From positions 1-64,000 of the forward strand of contig JASANG010001881.1 of assembly GCA_030248215.1 (NCBI GenBank): DNA of 64,000 nt, read 5' to 3'. The notes under the pieces were generated by a model that ran no database searches, was not told the DNA's origin, and saw only the letters and a list, made by a program, of their open reading frames with translations. Source of the stretch: Enoplolaimus lenunculus (Eukaryota > Nematoda > Enoplea > Enoplida > Thoracostomopsidae). Below are positions 11,407-22,883 of this stretch, piece by piece. A program made the translations under genes and the position numbers. Each line of letters opens with the position of its first letter. Positions within the stretch are counted from its first letter, which is position 1.

Positions 11407-12276
11407 TCACTGATCAATTGCTAAATATCGATCTATGAGTTCCTTCGACGCTACCGTGTAATACCACCAATAAATTAAGTTAAATATAGCAAACATTAGC
11501 GGAAACAAGAGCCGGCAAATTTTATCGACCTTTGCCCCTTTCACACGAATAATTGAAGTCAGCCTGCGGGCAGCGCATCGTAGCATAGTCGTTTTACGTA
11601 AAGGTTCGACGCTGTTGAGCGTCGGCCTGTCTCGGGCGCGAATTAGTGGCATTAACGGACCGCTGGCATTGTTACCCGTAGGTGCTGACGGGTGGGACGC
11701 GAATCTTGGCGAGTAGAATGCCATTCCTCGGTTGGTAGTGAAACCTGTGGGATTTGGAGGACTTGTGATAAGGGTAGAAATGAGTGAAGTATCATCTGGA
11801 TTCTCTTGACGAGTAGATATATGACTTCCGGTATGATTATTTAGGGTTAAGGTTCCGGTTTTACCTCGCCGGATACGAAGTGAAGATCTTAGTATGGGTT
11901 GTGGGTACACTGGGTCAGTTGCATTAATCAACCCGTCAGAATCTTGACCAGAGGTCAGAGGGTAGCCAGCAGTTGCCTGGGCTGTGGATGAAATGTTATT
12001 GTTGAGGCAGCTGAAGTTAAACGCCGGAGACGGAAGCGGAACCGGATGTCGTTGTGATTTGTCACGATTGCGTTTTGAAGATGACCGGAATAGTGCCGGA
12101 CCGGAACAAATACTGGATTTGTGGGTGGAGCTAGGATTTTGAGACGAGATACAGTCGAAGCGAGCGCTACCTGGGGGTGCAGTCGAACAACTATTCGAAT
12201 GTTTGGAGAGTGACCGAAATCGTGGACTCGATGCTGGGAGGCTGATTGAGCTTGTACGCGATGGTACGTCGGTATC
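11407..12276 (-). CDS. Channel exon 6: cytoplasmic loop, M4 and stop
   Basis: Acceptor TTTTTCCAG|GATACC opens a 289-codon frame ending at a stop at 11407. The first 250 or so residues are Ser/Pro/Thr/Asn-rich, consistent with the variable M3-M4 loop. A basic stretch and M4 ([20 protein letters not shown]) follow, with a short extracellular tail. The loop is long for the family. Confidence 0.88.
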   Translation of the reverse strand, partial: DTDVPSRTSSISLPASSPRFRSLSKHSNSCSTAPPGSARFDCISSQNPSSTHKSSICSGPALFRSSSKRNRDKSQRHPVPLPSPAFNFSCLNNNISSTAQATAGYPLTSGQDSDGLINATDPVYPQPILRSSLRIRRGKTGTLTLNNHTGSHISTRQENPDDTSLISTLITSPPNPTGFTTNRGMAFYSPRFASHPSAPTGNNASGPLMPLIRARDRPTLNSVEPLRKTTMLRCAARRLTSIIRVKGAKVDKICRLLFPLMFAIFNLIYWWYYTVASKELIDRYLAIDQ

Positions 12277-14311
12277 CTGGAAAAAGTGGAAAAGATTTAA
12301 AAAACAATTATAAAATACAGTTTTGAATTTTATAAGCTTTTGAAATTTGCAAAATATCTACTAAGTTTCACACTTTTGATTTGAAATCTTTTGTGATTTT
12401 TAGAAATTCTGAAATTTTTTCAAATGTTGCAATTTTTGAAATTGTTCAAATATTTGCTAAAACGTTTGGCATTTTTAGAATTTTAATTATAATTTTTTCA
12501 ATGTTTTCTATTTCTTCAAATTTTTCTATTTTTAATTCAAACAATTCTGAGGTTTTTCAGAATTTTCAAACTAAATTTTTAAAAAAATTTCAATATTTTT
12601 AAATGTTTCTAAATATTCAACGAATACTCAAATTCGACAGAAATGTCTCAGCGACTTTCCCAAAATTTTCAAATGTTGCCAACGTTTATAATGCCACAAA
12701 TTCTCTCGATATCCTAAATGATAAACTCCAAATGACTTGGAAAATTGTTTAAAAATTTTTAATCTTAGCGCAATACCTAAGTTTAGGTATCATAAGCTGC
12801 ACCGCGGCTTTGTAAACTTGCTAAACAAGCTGTCCTCCGAATCGGCCCAATTCAAAAATTATGGTATATGCCACTCAAACAGCGTTTGGCTTTTCGCTCG
12901 CTTTGATTGCGAACTTCCGTTCACGATATGTTACGAATCCCCAATAAGAAAATTCTAAATCGTCTAAGTAAACATTCTTACAATAAATGGTATAATGCTT
13001 GTTCCAGGGACATGACATCCGCTTCGCCAAAGCGTGCTATCATCAGAACAGTCGACTCCGTATCGCGAATGACCCAACGTGAAATTCATTGTCGAATCCT
13101 GTGTTGGCAGAGGTGGTAGCGCTAAAATCATATTAGTTCGTTGATCCTCAGTGGCGGATCCAGAAACTTACACCAACGGTCGATAGCTTGGCAACGAAAT
13201 ACTTGCAGCTGCAAGTATTTGCAACATAACCATTACTGTCATTCTGAATCTTGACATGAATTTATATGACTAATTTGCAGACGGCTGCAATAAACATCAT
13301 CTATAAGGTATAAATTATCAGTTTAACCGATGATTATGATGAATTATTTGCAAGCTATAGTCATACGTATGAATAAATTTTTGACGCATATTCATCATAA
13401 ATAAATTGCAGCTGCAAGTTCTTCGAATGAATTTCCGGAAAAACTTAATACAGTTGAAACGCTTTTCACATTTAGAACAGCATCTTTCAAAAGATGCTTA
13501 ATAGTGCAAAAACGAAGAAACTCTAAATTGAATCGCTTGCGTATTTTAAAACGCCGTTAGCTAACCGCTCGACGCTATTTCTGCATAAAAATAAACGCAT
13601 TTTTCAAAACGCGAAAAATGTTTTGTATTTTTGACGTAATTCCTTATAAAAAGGCAGATGTTGCATACTTGACTGAAGCGAATATGGAGTCGGGTTGGGG
13701 AACGTCCCTTAGGCAACCATTTTCTCGACTCGTTTCGGGATGAAATATGATACAGAGTCCGCTTACTATCGTCATGATAATCCGCTAAGTCGCGTTTTTT
13801 CCTCCGTTCATCTCTGGTCCACATTATGTCTTTGGTTTCGTGCCAGTTCACAATCGGAAGTTCGACAACGGTCAAAAATATAAATCCCATACATGAAAAT
13901 ACCCATACATCCAGCGCTTTGACGTAGGATACTTTCGGCAGAGTCCGTGCAACGTTGCCATATTGAAATATCATCGCCATTAAGCTGCTTACGCCTGGAA
14001 AAATTTATTCATTACAGATTTTGTAAAAATTCAACCCCAGCACGTTCCGAAATCCGTAAAAGTTTAAAAGGCAACGAAAACACAACTTACAAGATTGACC
14101 ATGGAGTTAAAGGCCGGAAAATGTGGGCTTTGGCCAACCTCGCATTCCTTTCTCACCGAATAATACCTTTAATTCTCCACTGCTAAAAGGGCCATCCTGT
14201 ATTAAGTAAGCTACAATTTTAAAATATTTATTTATTACGAGTTCGAATATTAAATTGTTTTGCACCTGAAAACCATATTTTTATTAGGATCGCAAAATTA
14301 TAATATAGTGC

Positions 14312-14390
<79 letters not shown>

Positions 14391-17300
14391 CATATATACA
14401 GATATATATACATACATACATATATAATATATTATATATATGTATAAGCAAATATAAGTAACAAGCTTTCTTGCATCGAATGTGTTATATCAAATAAATT
14501 TCTATTGAAAATACTTGAAACTAAGTAGAGATTGGCCTAAGTATCCAGGCCATGTTAAACTTTACCTAAAGTAATTCTTGCCGGCAACGCGCGGTAATCC
14601 AACCAAAACGCAATCCACGAAATGAAAACGGTTGCAAACGTCGGCAGGTAAATTTGAAGAACGTAAAATCCAAATTCACGTTTGAAAAAGAAAAATACGG
14701 TCAATTGATCCCACATTCCTGAAATTTTCAATAGCCAATCCAAGGCTTTGAGCTGCCGCCTTATTCATAATTTTTCAAATATTTTTTGTGTTTTAAAATT
14801 TTTTCAAGTGTTTAAACGGATATTTTAACGAAATCACCAAAATTTTAAACTCGAGTTATATGCGGTTGTTATGTTTCAGCTATTTGGTTTAGATAACACA
14901 TTGTGAGCTTCAGATGAACAATTTTTTGCGACAATACAGCATTGGACAGTTGGCCCATGTTACTTTCAGGGGCGTTCAGGTTTTTGGTAGGTCTATTAAA
15001 AAAGTAGGTTTAGATTCTTGATTACAGTTTTTTGCTTAGGCGTAGGCTTAGGAACTTATTTTTGCATCGCTTAGGGTTAGGCTTAGGCTTAGGAATACGC
15101 TTTTGCAACGCTTAGGTTAGGCTTAGGAACTCATTTTTGCAACGCTTCGGGTTAGGCTTAGGCTTAGGAATACGTTTTTGCAACGCTTAGGCTTAGGCGA
15201 AAGAATACGCTTTTGCAACGCTTAAGCTTAGGCTTAGGAACTCATTTTTGCAACGCTTAGGCTTAGGCTTAGGAATACGCTTAATCTACTGTTACGTCCC
15301 TTAAAGTAACATTGGCCAGACAGTTGGTGGGAGAGATATTGCTTATCTCTCATGGAATCATCACGGTCCCATAGCCACTTAAACAGTATTGAAACGGGTG
15401 AAAAAGGTACCCAAACAAAGTATGCTGTAATGGTGCTTATATGGAAGTCATGCAATTTTAATATCATTGCCACAAAATTTTAGCGTTTGATCTGTGTTGG
15501 AGACCAAAACCTGAAAACCCACGACCCCCAGATTAACCAGTCTGCTTTTCTAACCACTAAAGCGACACAGCAATGCAGCCTTTTCGCTAAACTCCATATA
15601 CCGTAACCAATAACCGCTTACCTGCCGGATACAAATAAGTATTTTTGAAATTTTTAAATGTGTATAATTCGAAATCAGGTAATTTGATTTCTTTGTCGAA
15701 TAAAATTGGATCACCTTCACGCCAATGCAAACGAACCGGAAATTTAAAACGAAAACTTCAACAGCCAGCTTATAAATAAAGAACAGAGCCTGGGGGGTCG
15801 CATGCAAGAATGTTAAAATCTCCCCTCTAAAATGTCTTAAAAGACGAGAAACTCCAAAAAAAAGACAATTTTAATTCTGAAGAATAATCGACAAAGGTTC
15901 AAAAAAATATTTTGCTTCTTTGCGCTCGTCCGACAAGAAATATTTAGACGTGGATATCTGCCCCCGAATTGATATCCTACCAATATCCTGTGCGCATATC
16001 TGTATAACAATTAACCGCCTGGCTGGGTATTAGCAGAATAAAACAACAAAATGTTGGATCGCTGGACCAGTGTAAAGAACATGGGCCGAACGATATTATA
16101 CAGCTTATTTCTGAGCCTAAGCCTAAGCATAAGAATGAGATTATTCTTAAGTCTAAGCCTAAGCCTAAAAAATAGTCTAAAGCTTAAGCTTATTCTATTG
16201 CAGTCCCACAGTAAAACCTTCCGCCCTTGATCTTTACATGGGGCCGATTGTTGGAATGTAAAAATAATATTGTACCGAATACCAAATGTATCATTGTCTT
16301 TCATGGAATTTGCGGCTAAATATAATCCGAAATTAACTGTGTGTTAATTATGAACCAATTGCATTGTTTCTCATATGTATGGTTCGTGGCATATAATTAA
16401 AACAGATTTTAAGATTAATAATTTTTGACAATTTTATCTCACTATTTTAAATAATTCATATTTGAGTTTGAATCGGGTATTAAATTTAAAAATTTGAGTT
16501 GAAATTGAAATTATAATTAAAACATACCTTTCCCATGTTGAACGAGTAGCTTTCAAATATCAACAAACATCTTTGAATATCCATTGGAAACGTTGTTAGG
16601 TCCATTTCACACGGCGCCGTCACTTTTACCCTGAAAAATAATTAACTTTACGATCAAAGACATAAAATTCATTGTAAATTCCAATGAGTTGATTAATTAC
16701 GTCAAAGTGAGAATTTGATATTTCTGTTTATTTCTGTGTTAATAACAGTAAACGTTAAGGTTGCAAGTGTTTCAGAACTCGGAATGTTGAGTTGATTCAA
16801 CTCGAGTTAATTAAACAACTCATTTGAAATTAAATCAATTCAGAGACAGTTAACTGTTATGAACTAATCAACTCATTGGAATTTACAGTGAAGAACGCTT
16901 AGTTTGTGCAGTCTTCAAAGTGAACGCTTGGAATAAAGCTTAGCAAAGCTTGATGTTTTTGCTAGAGGCAGATTTAGTATTTTCTGATTGACAAAACCAC
17001 GCGATATATAATTTCAAAACCTCACGAGCGAAGCGAGCCAGAAAGCAAACATTATTTAGCACAAAATTTTGGTTTTGATCATCTGACAGGCGAAAAATGG
17101 CGTTACTTTTTCGTTGTGTCTGTTGACTTTAAAAACGCCTGCTGTATGTGGGTAATAGCGCAGTCAACGGGGGGTTCAGAGCTCATGTCCCCTTTAGAGT
17201 GTTTGTAAATCATTTTAATATATTTTATCTATGTCTAACAAAGAAATCTGCTATCCTGACTGCGTTCAGTTCGAGAAACCAGTATCTGTTTTGATCTGAA

Positions 17301-18673
17301 GCTTTCGTCAGTAGCTAAGTTTCCGAGTATTAAAGTTAACTACATTGAAATAACACAAATTAGACTACAGTGCAGGAAACGAGACTGTCAACAGAGGTTG
17401 AAAATAATAACTGTAATGCATGCAAAAACACAAAATAAAGAAACATAAAAAATGTAAAAATAAAATAATTATTAACGATTTGATTGGACGATATTAACAT
17501 TGAACAGATTGACACCTGTGTCCAGATTCTCAAATGTGTATAGCACCTATCACCAGTTGGCGATTGGTTTGATAAGTTTTGCACCAGCCAATGAAAAACC
17601 TTGAAATTTGGCAAGTTCGTCACATATCGAAGGTTTTAATTGTGAGCAAATTTTGAGGTCTGCATATCTCGGAGTTGACTTATTTGACATCCATTACTAA
17701 CTGGCGACGGGTGCTACACATGTTTGAAAATACTGTCCCTAGAGTCATCTGTGCTAATCACTCGTTTCGGATTAACACAAGTTGTGGTTCTTTTTGAGGA
17801 TCCGTTCAATGGACACATCACCGTTCAATGGTTCGGAAGCTACAAGACCTATCACCGACTGGCGATCCATGCTACACACATTTGAGAATACGAACGTTTG
17901 ACTTACCGGTAATTAACCCAAACTGTACCGTTCGGATAGATCAAAAGAAAAATATTCGGGGTCGGCGAATTATGTACCGTCGAGGCTTTACTGTTCACAA
18001 AACAAACATTCGGAATCCAAATTCGGTCAACCATTCGGTAACTGAGGGTAACATTTTCCAGGCAACTGGTCAAATGGTCAAATCGAAGGCCTCTGTCGTG
18101 CCAAATTTGACTAAACAACAAATCAGCTTCGAAACTTTGTGAAATTTCTGAAATGGCCGACAGGCCTTGAACGATTAAATCGACCGCAACATCGACCCCG
18201 CGCGCTGGAGTTGTATCAGGATTGTAGCCGTCTAAAATGGAATTTAGTATTATTCGTGTTACACTGTCGTTTATATACGCGCACGGATTCGCCGGCATCG
18301 ACGATGACGTGTTCGATTGCGATTGGATAATGTAGTCGAGGTCGAATTGACCAATCGGATGACGCATCGGCGATGACGTGTTTGATTTTGATTGCATGAC
18401 GTCATCGAAATTGAATTGATACAGCGTCACGTTGCTGTTAGTCATTTCAGGGACTGATGCGGTGAGTTGAATCGAACCTGATGTTTCGATTTGTTTGGCG
18501 ACTTCTGACCCTTGAGGTTGATCATGTTGCGTAGCGGCGTGTTGCGATTGTTGCTTCGATGAACTGAGTCGCGGAAACAAAATGATCACTGCAAGCAGGG
18601 CGACTGCAATCGGATGTATGTTTGCCAGCGATGGTTGTTGAGCGACAAATGGTGCCTTAAAGACACCTTTCAC
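11407..18673 (-). CDS. Cys-loop ligand-gated anion channel, ACC/LGC-like (gene model, 6 exons)
   Basis: Joined exons 18673-17907, 16630-16528, 15736-15622, 14718-14566, 13994-13669 and 12276-11407 total 2,334 bp, exactly 778 codons including stop, with phases agreeing at every junction. In order the protein shows a hydrophobic N-terminal segment, a ligand-binding domain, a Cys loop of two Cys separated by 13 residues (about 263-277), M1 (about 344-366), the PAR motif before M2 (about 374-376), M2 (about 377-398), M3 (about 404-430), a roughly 320-residue cytoplasmic loop and M4 near the C-terminus. PAR before M2 is the hallmark of anion-selective Cys-loop receptors, so a plasma-membrane ligand-gated chloride channel is expected. 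The M1-M3 block ([48 protein letters not shown]) is recalled as most like nematode acetylcholine-gated ACC and related LGC channels; the ligand itself is inference. Oddities: no in-frame ATG at the 5' end of exon 1, and exon 3 has CG rather than AG at its acceptor. Confidence 0.88.
13150..13440. repeat. Decayed GTGCAAG-type or hAT-like repeat in channel intron 5
   Basis: Starts CAGTGGCGGATCCAGAAACT, a common hAT-type terminus, then has two copies of the palindrome TTGCAGCTGCAAG, as in the elements at 24036 and 35369. Confidence 0.45.
13669..13994 (-). CDS. Channel exon 5: M2, M3 and start of cytoplasmic loop
   Basis: Acceptor TTTTTCCAG. M2 reads [20 protein letters not shown]; the M2-M3 link and M3 read [12 protein letters not shown] then [19 protein letters not shown] strongly basic loop follows (DERRKKRD). 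The chosen donor is CAA|GTATGC at 13669, because it alone gives phase 0, needed by the open frame of the last exon. A better-looking GTAAGC farther upstream (GAT A|GTAAGC) would put that exon out of frame. Confidence 0.87.
14314..14378. repeat. (TA)n microsatellite in channel intron 4
   Basis: Long TA tract continuing into imperfect TATATGTA and CATATA words to about 14445. Confidence 0.95.
14566..14718 (-). CDS. Channel exon 4: M1 and anion-selectivity motif
   Basis: Acceptor ATTTCAG and donor TTAG|GTAAAG. It encodes [20 protein letters not shown] then the rest of M1 ([19 protein letters not shown]), ending [11 protein letters not shown]. The Pro-Ala-Arg at the cytoplasmic mouth of M2 marks chloride-selective members. 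Confidence 0.93.
14952..15317. mobile_element. Telomere-hexamer element, type III, in channel intron 3
   Basis: Termini GGCCCATGTTACTTTCAGGG and CTTAAAGTAACATTGGCC; the interior is five to six units of GCTTAGGCTTAGG plus GAATACGCTTTTGCAAC. Flanks GGACAGTT and AGACAGTT form an 8-bp TSD with one mismatch. Confidence 0.85.
15318..15473 (-). other. Unexplained ORF in channel intron 3
   Basis: Frame [20 protein letters not shown] then [20 protein letters not shown] lies inside the intron and runs up to the type III element at 14952-15317. Past the element the same frame stays open for about 19 more codons. No family recognised and no clear splice sites, so coding status is doubtful. Confidence 0.2.
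15622..15736 (-). CDS. Channel exon 3: loop C region of ligand-binding domain
   Basis: Encodes [20 protein letters not shown] then DFELYTF and TYLYPAG, the strand before M1. The donor is a normal GCAG|GTAAGC. The start is set by homology and by phase: the residue after the GK of exon 2 must be the V of VRLHW. The two bases before it are CG (TTTCCG), not AG, and the only nearby AG puts the exon out of frame. Either a rare acceptor, a substitution that disables splicing, or a sequence error. Confidence 0.8.
16065..16245. mobile_element. Telomere-hexamer element, type I, in channel intron 2
   Basis: Termini GACCAGTGTAAAGAACATGG and GATCTTTACATGGGGCC; flanks GATCGCTG and GATTGTTG agree at six of eight positions. 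CCTAAGCCTAAGC interior. Confidence 0.75.
16528..16630 (-). CDS. Channel exon 2: Cys loop
   Basis: Acceptor TTTTCAG and donor AAG|GTATGT. It encodes [20 protein letters not shown] followed by Cys, then [13 protein letters not shown]. The two cysteines are 13 residues apart, the signature disulfide of the family. The first base completes the Arg codon split with either exon 1 (CG|G) or the alternative exon ending at 32639 (AG|G). Confidence 0.92.
16668..16890. mobile_element. Tc1/mariner-like MITE in channel intron 1
   Basis: Termini ATTGTAAATTCCAATGAGTT and AACTCATTGGAATTTACAGT are inverted repeats matching the element at 9358-9589. It begins about 38 bases upstream of the exon 2 acceptor on the gene strand. 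Confidence 0.7.
17524..17737. mobile_element. TTCTCAAATGTG-family MITE in channel intron 1
   Basis: TIRs ATTCTCAAATGTGTATAGCA and TGCTACACATGTTTGAAAAT. Other copies: 23197-23381, 26142-26365, 43211-43422, and halves at 17838-17897 and 28322-28356. Confidence 0.75.
17838..17897. mobile_element. TTCTCAAATGTG-family MITE end beside the exon 1 donor
   Basis: GACCTATCACCGACTGGCGA then ATGCTACACACATTTGAGAA TAC, the right end of the family, stops about ten bases from the exon at 17907. Confidence 0.7.
17907..18673 (-). CDS. Channel exon 1: N-terminus and most of ligand-binding domain
   Basis: A 255-codon open stretch ending TAC CG then GTAAGT (phase 2). It contains a hydrophobic stretch ([16 protein letters not shown]) suited to a signal peptide, a low-complexity Ser/Thr/Gln linker, then [17 protein letters not shown] and [12 protein letters not shown] typical of Cys-loop ligand-binding domains. 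The frame opens at a GTG with a TGA three codons before it and no ATG ahead of the signal-like segment, so an upstream exon carrying the start codon is likely. AG dinucleotides suitable as an acceptor lie at the very start of the stretch. This single exon corresponds to two exons in the paralogous copy at 35.2-32.6 kb. Confidence 0.85.
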
Positions 18674-20014
18674 AGTGAATCATGCGAAATAAAAAGGTTT
18701 GGACATAAAAACATCGATGTGATAAAATGCTTCGAATATACAACCGGTACAAACAAAAATATAAATATATATATAAGTATATATACATATATATACAGAT
18801 ATATTATATATGCATACATATATATACTGGATGTCATATTCTTTGTTTTACGGTAAAAGCTGTATTAGTGGACAAAAGGGCAAACACTGCCCTTCTGAAC
18901 AATTTTGTATTCGTAATACCAAGAGTGGTTGATCACTCTTTATAACAAGAGTGTGCAACTGGATACAGGTGTACTGAAGCATACTTTATTGTTAATCTCT
19001 TGCTTAACCCCCCCCCCCTGATTGAGAGAAGGGTCGAACAAAAATGCAACGTGTGCTGGTACATTCTTTAATACACAGAATGTCCCAGTTGCACACTCTT
19101 GTTATATACAGTGATCATCCAATATATACTGTTCCGCCCCTGTTCTTTTACTTTGGCCAGAAACTTGCATGAAAACTAAATTTGTGACCCGATTATCTAG
19201 AAAAGTACGGCACGTAAATTTGTAAGCCTAAGCCTAACCTAAGCGAAAAACTCGTAGCCAGAGGATGGCTAGGCACTCGGCCCCCTGCACAAATGTTTCC
19301 CCTTATACAATTGTTAATCTTGCTTGTAAGTCATAGCAAACCCTTGTATGCTCTTCCTGAGAATTTTTTACCTCACAAGAACGGTGTGCTGGCTACGGGC
19401 CTGCTAAGCGAAAATATTTATTCAACTTGTTTGCGCACAAACCCATTTTAAGTAGGCGCTACTCAAACCAGAATTGTTCAACCGCCCATGTCTGTAAGTA
19501 AACTACGCAATGGATCCCTTAGTGGATAGGTCCTACCAATACCTGTTGTGGACCATTATTCCTAACCAGTTGTCCTTGTGAAATGGCAACGTTGCTTCGT
19601 CGAGGACCAAACGGCGAAGGCATATTTTATTTTTAAAATCATAAATATTTAATATTTTTCTACAATCTGAAAGTTTAAATTAATTTTGAAATGTATTTTT
19701 TTTCAAAAACCAAAAATTCGCTAAAAATCTGGCAGATTCCGGTGTCGTCGAAAGTATAACACGTGGTGAACGGTTATAAGCTGTTCTCGCTTTATATCAA
19801 AAAGTTAACGTTTTGTAAAGCGAAAAAATGTATTAATTTTAATTCTTTGAAATTTATTTAATGTAAAATACTGTCATCGTAGTATACTTCAACCAAAATT
19901 GTACCGTATGTTCTGTTTTTATAGCCCAAGAGTCCGACAGTAGGACTTAGGGGGTCGATGAGGTCGGAAACTTTGAAAATAATTTATGGTAAGAACTAAA
20001 TGTTCGCTGAGACA
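18674..20014. other. Mosaic upstream of channel exon 1
   Basis: Imperfect TATA/CATA tract at about 18757-18830; type I right end (CTGTTCCGCCCCTGTTC) near 19128-19155; a hAT-like GTAGCCAG repeat at about 19250-19415. The channel start codon exon may lie here but was not found. Confidence 0.45.
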
Positions 20015-20022
20015 ATATATTC

Positions 20023-20183
20023 GGGCCCGTAGCCAAAGGGGGCAGGGGGGCTCAGCCCCCGTCGAAAAATTTTGGTCTCCCCTAGAAGATTTTGAATCTT
20101 GCTTGGAAGTCGTTGAAAACCCTTGAATTCCCCTCCTGAAAACTTTTGGGCCCACCAGCAAGGTGAGCTGGCTACCGGCCTGG
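20023..20183. mobile_element. hAT-like MITE, perfect 8-bp TSD
   Basis: Ends GGGCCCGTAGCCAAAGGGGG and GAGCTGGCTACCGGCCTGG, flanked by ATATATTC at 20015-20022 and 20184-20191. Relatives at about 19250-19415, 31410-31525 and 54850-55020. Confidence 0.8.
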
Positions 20184-20191
20184 ATATATTC

Positions 20192-20816
20192 AAGTGACCT
20201 GGCCCTACTCAAACCAAAATATACCGGTTGCTCCGATCCCAGTGGATCCAAAATCGGGTACGTTTCGGCAGGTTCGTAGCCAGGACCAATATGTTACAGG
20301 AAGCCAAAAAACGTTTCGGGATCGTAAGGTTATTTTGCTTAATTTATAACCAGGGTCTAAATTTTTGTTAGATTTCCGTCGGAACCAGCACCAGATATCC
20401 AGTCAAATACTGCGGTTGGCAAGGATACGGTATTTGGTATACTCTCTACAAATCAGTACGGCATTTATACACATCACTGGGGCGAATCCAGAACCAATTA
20501 AGGCGTCACTTTACAGGCACGGATGGGAGGACCCATTTTGCCAAAACGCCTACTTTGCCAAATGGACCAACGCTGCGTAAGTCGACGCAGGTATTGAATT
20601 TGAACCTGGCAATATTTTGGTTTGAATGAGATTCACGAATAGAACGGCCTTTAGATCCACATTCATCTGAATGAACTTTTCTTTTGGGGTACATTTAGTT
20701 CCAGTTCCCGCACCCCCCCTGGAAAAACGAACCGTCATCTGGTTGCCATTCAAAAGCTGAGTTTAGCCTCTCCAATGATTTTGCCAGAATTGCACTGACG
20801 TGTTTATAACGACGTG
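20192..20816. other. No gene recognised
   Basis: Overlapping short frames on both strands at 20365-20753 have no recognisable domain. Confidence 0.4.
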
Positions 20817-20967
20817 GGCCCATGTAAAGATCAGTGGTGGAACGTTTTACTGTGGGATTGCAATAGAGTAAAGCTTAAGCTTTAGACTAATTTTTTGTCT
20901 TGGTTTAGACTTGGGCTTAGGAATAAAGCTTATAATACTGTTCCGCCCCTGTTCTTTAACATCGGCC
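20817..20967. mobile_element. Telomere-hexamer element, type I
   Basis: Termini GGCCCATGTAAAGATCAGTG and CTGTTCTTTAACATCGGCC; very short TTAGGC interior. No TSD seen. Confidence 0.75.
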
Positions 20968-21365
20968 AGAAAATCAAACAAATATCGCAGTACCAAAGGC
21001 GTCGTGTGAGGATTTCGTTTCGGAAAGGCTTATAATTTTGCAAGCGAGCGTAGCGAACGCCAAAATAATATTTGAATCTCACGTTATTCTACAGCCTGTG
21101 CCAGCCTCTTTTTTGGTGTTTTTCAAGAAATTTCGTATCATATATCCTTTGTATGCCATACTTGGATACGTCCCTGTCAAATACCACCGCAAAGTTTTTT
21201 AGTCAAACTCAAAATGAACTAAAACCATTTTGTTATCAAATTCAACATCTGAAAGCGATTCAATTGAAACTTTTTTGAACGGAAGTTCCAACTGGCGCAT
21301 TGAACTCGAGCAAAACAAAAGAGTTGCACACACCAAATCTTAATAGTGTTTTGGTCTTTGGTTTC

Positions 21366-21575
21366 GGCCATTGTAAAGAACAGGGGCAGGACTGTACGTA
21401 TAAGCATATTCCTAAGCCTAAGCTTAAGCCTAAGCCGAAGTGTAAGAATGAACATATTCTCAAGCGTAAGCGTAAGCCTAAGCCCAAACCAAGCAAAAAA
21501 ATAATCTAAAGCTTAAGTTTACTCTTTTCTAGTATCACGCGGAAAAACGTTCCGCCCCTGATCTTCACATGGGCG
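21366..21575. mobile_element. Telomere-hexamer element, type I
   Basis: Termini GGCCATTGTAAAGAACAGGG and CCTGATCTTCACATGGGCG; flanks TTGGTTTC and TTGTTTTC form an 8-bp TSD with one mismatch. Confidence 0.85.
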
Positions 21576-22059
21576 TTGTTTTCGATGGCTAAGTTAGAAT
21601 TTAAGTTCGGGAACATATAAGGACACGGAAGATTTCTTGAAGCAAAATGTAGCAGAATAAAGTTTGTTTGCGAGCAGTATCCTAGCGACTTCAAAAGCGT
21701 CTATTTTCTTATCCTTCCAAGTAAACTTTACAAGTACACCGCTTATGCACGCTTCCTCTGGTAAACGTCTATTAGTTTTTAGGGTAGCCAATAAAAGTTT
21801 ACCTGGTGGATGGAAAATGTTCAGCCAATCCGATCAGTGCTGCAACTACCCGCGGGTAGCCGCAGGTAAATGCAGGATGGGTAGCAAAATTATTTTGACA
21901 CAGGTATACCCGCTGGTAAAATATATCAGCCGGGATGACGTTATACTTGGTGTGCGTCGCCCTGCGGCGCTGGACAGCGCTGCACGTGCCAAAAACTTTA
22001 CGTATAACTCATTTACGTTGACGTGCGGCAATAAAGCATTAAAATTGTCAAAAAGTCTT

Positions 22060-22225
22060 GGGTCGTCCGCAATGCACAAAAGTGCTAGTGAATGCATAAA
22101 AATCTGTATGCAATTTTTTTATTATAGAACAATCACGTCTATGTGCTATGAAACTCGTAAACACAGTATGCTGGAAACTTGCCCAAAATACGTATGTAGC
22201 GTATTCCAGCTTTAACTATATAGAG
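22060..22225. repeat. Dispersed repeat, shared with 49400-49560
   Basis: Shares AACTTG/TTTTCCAAAATACGTATGT, ACCAATCACG and AGCTTTAA-TATATAGA words in the same order with 49400-49560. Class unknown. The 183-codon frame over 21664-22215 has no recognised domain. Confidence 0.5.
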
Positions 22226-22883
22226 ATTTTGTATTTATGTGTTTGAGCATAAATCTAACAACAGTTTTCACACATTAATCGTAGCAGCCAATCAACAACT
22301 AAATGTTGCCAGTTAACATAGCAAACGCTAAATTAGTTTCGAAACATTTCATATAAAACTGCTAAAGTTGTATAGAAAATAATGACGAGATTGGAACAAA
22401 TAACCCGCAAGCTGCTGTCACAAAAACATGCCAAACACAAATAAAACAGCGCACGGACGACCCACAGCTACCACGGCCGTCCGCAGAAAGTTACACTTGG
22501 GGGGAGATGCACCGAATAATTTTTGGGTGACCCTAAAATTGCAGTTCAAGATTGTTTACTTTTAGACCGAGTCTATATAGGGCCACCAGCCGAATTTGGG
22601 GTGGCACGGCTCCCCACTGTTCCCCCGGTGGGACGCTTTTAACAGCTACTGTATAATTTGACCTTTCAATAGTTTCTGAAGCCTGGGGTGGCCGATATGA
22701 CCTTAAGGGTAAGACGCGACCATGGACCATTACAGGTAGAAGGCACTCCTGGTAGGGTAGTTTTTTTGCAATGTCAAGTTAATTTTTTAGCTTTTTCAAA
22801 GATTTCTAAAATATGAGTATTATCTTTATAAACAGTATGAATTTTAATTTTGACGTCTAATTAGTCACAGGTATGCCACTGAT

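Noticed and set aside
12381-12602. Phe/Ile/Ser-rich plus-strand frame
   Set aside because: Low-complexity AT-rich intron sequence of the channel gene.
14228-14413. Tyr/Ile repeat frame
   Set aside because: Translation of the TA microsatellite.
21594-21791. Possible missing channel exon (VKFTWKDKKI stretch on the minus strand)
   Set aside because: A loose likeness to the VRLHW strand only; neither the loop-C pattern nor correct phase and donor are present.
21664-22215. 183-codon plus-strand frame as a gene
   Set aside because: No recognised domain or splice context, and its second half lies in a repeat shared with 49400-49560.
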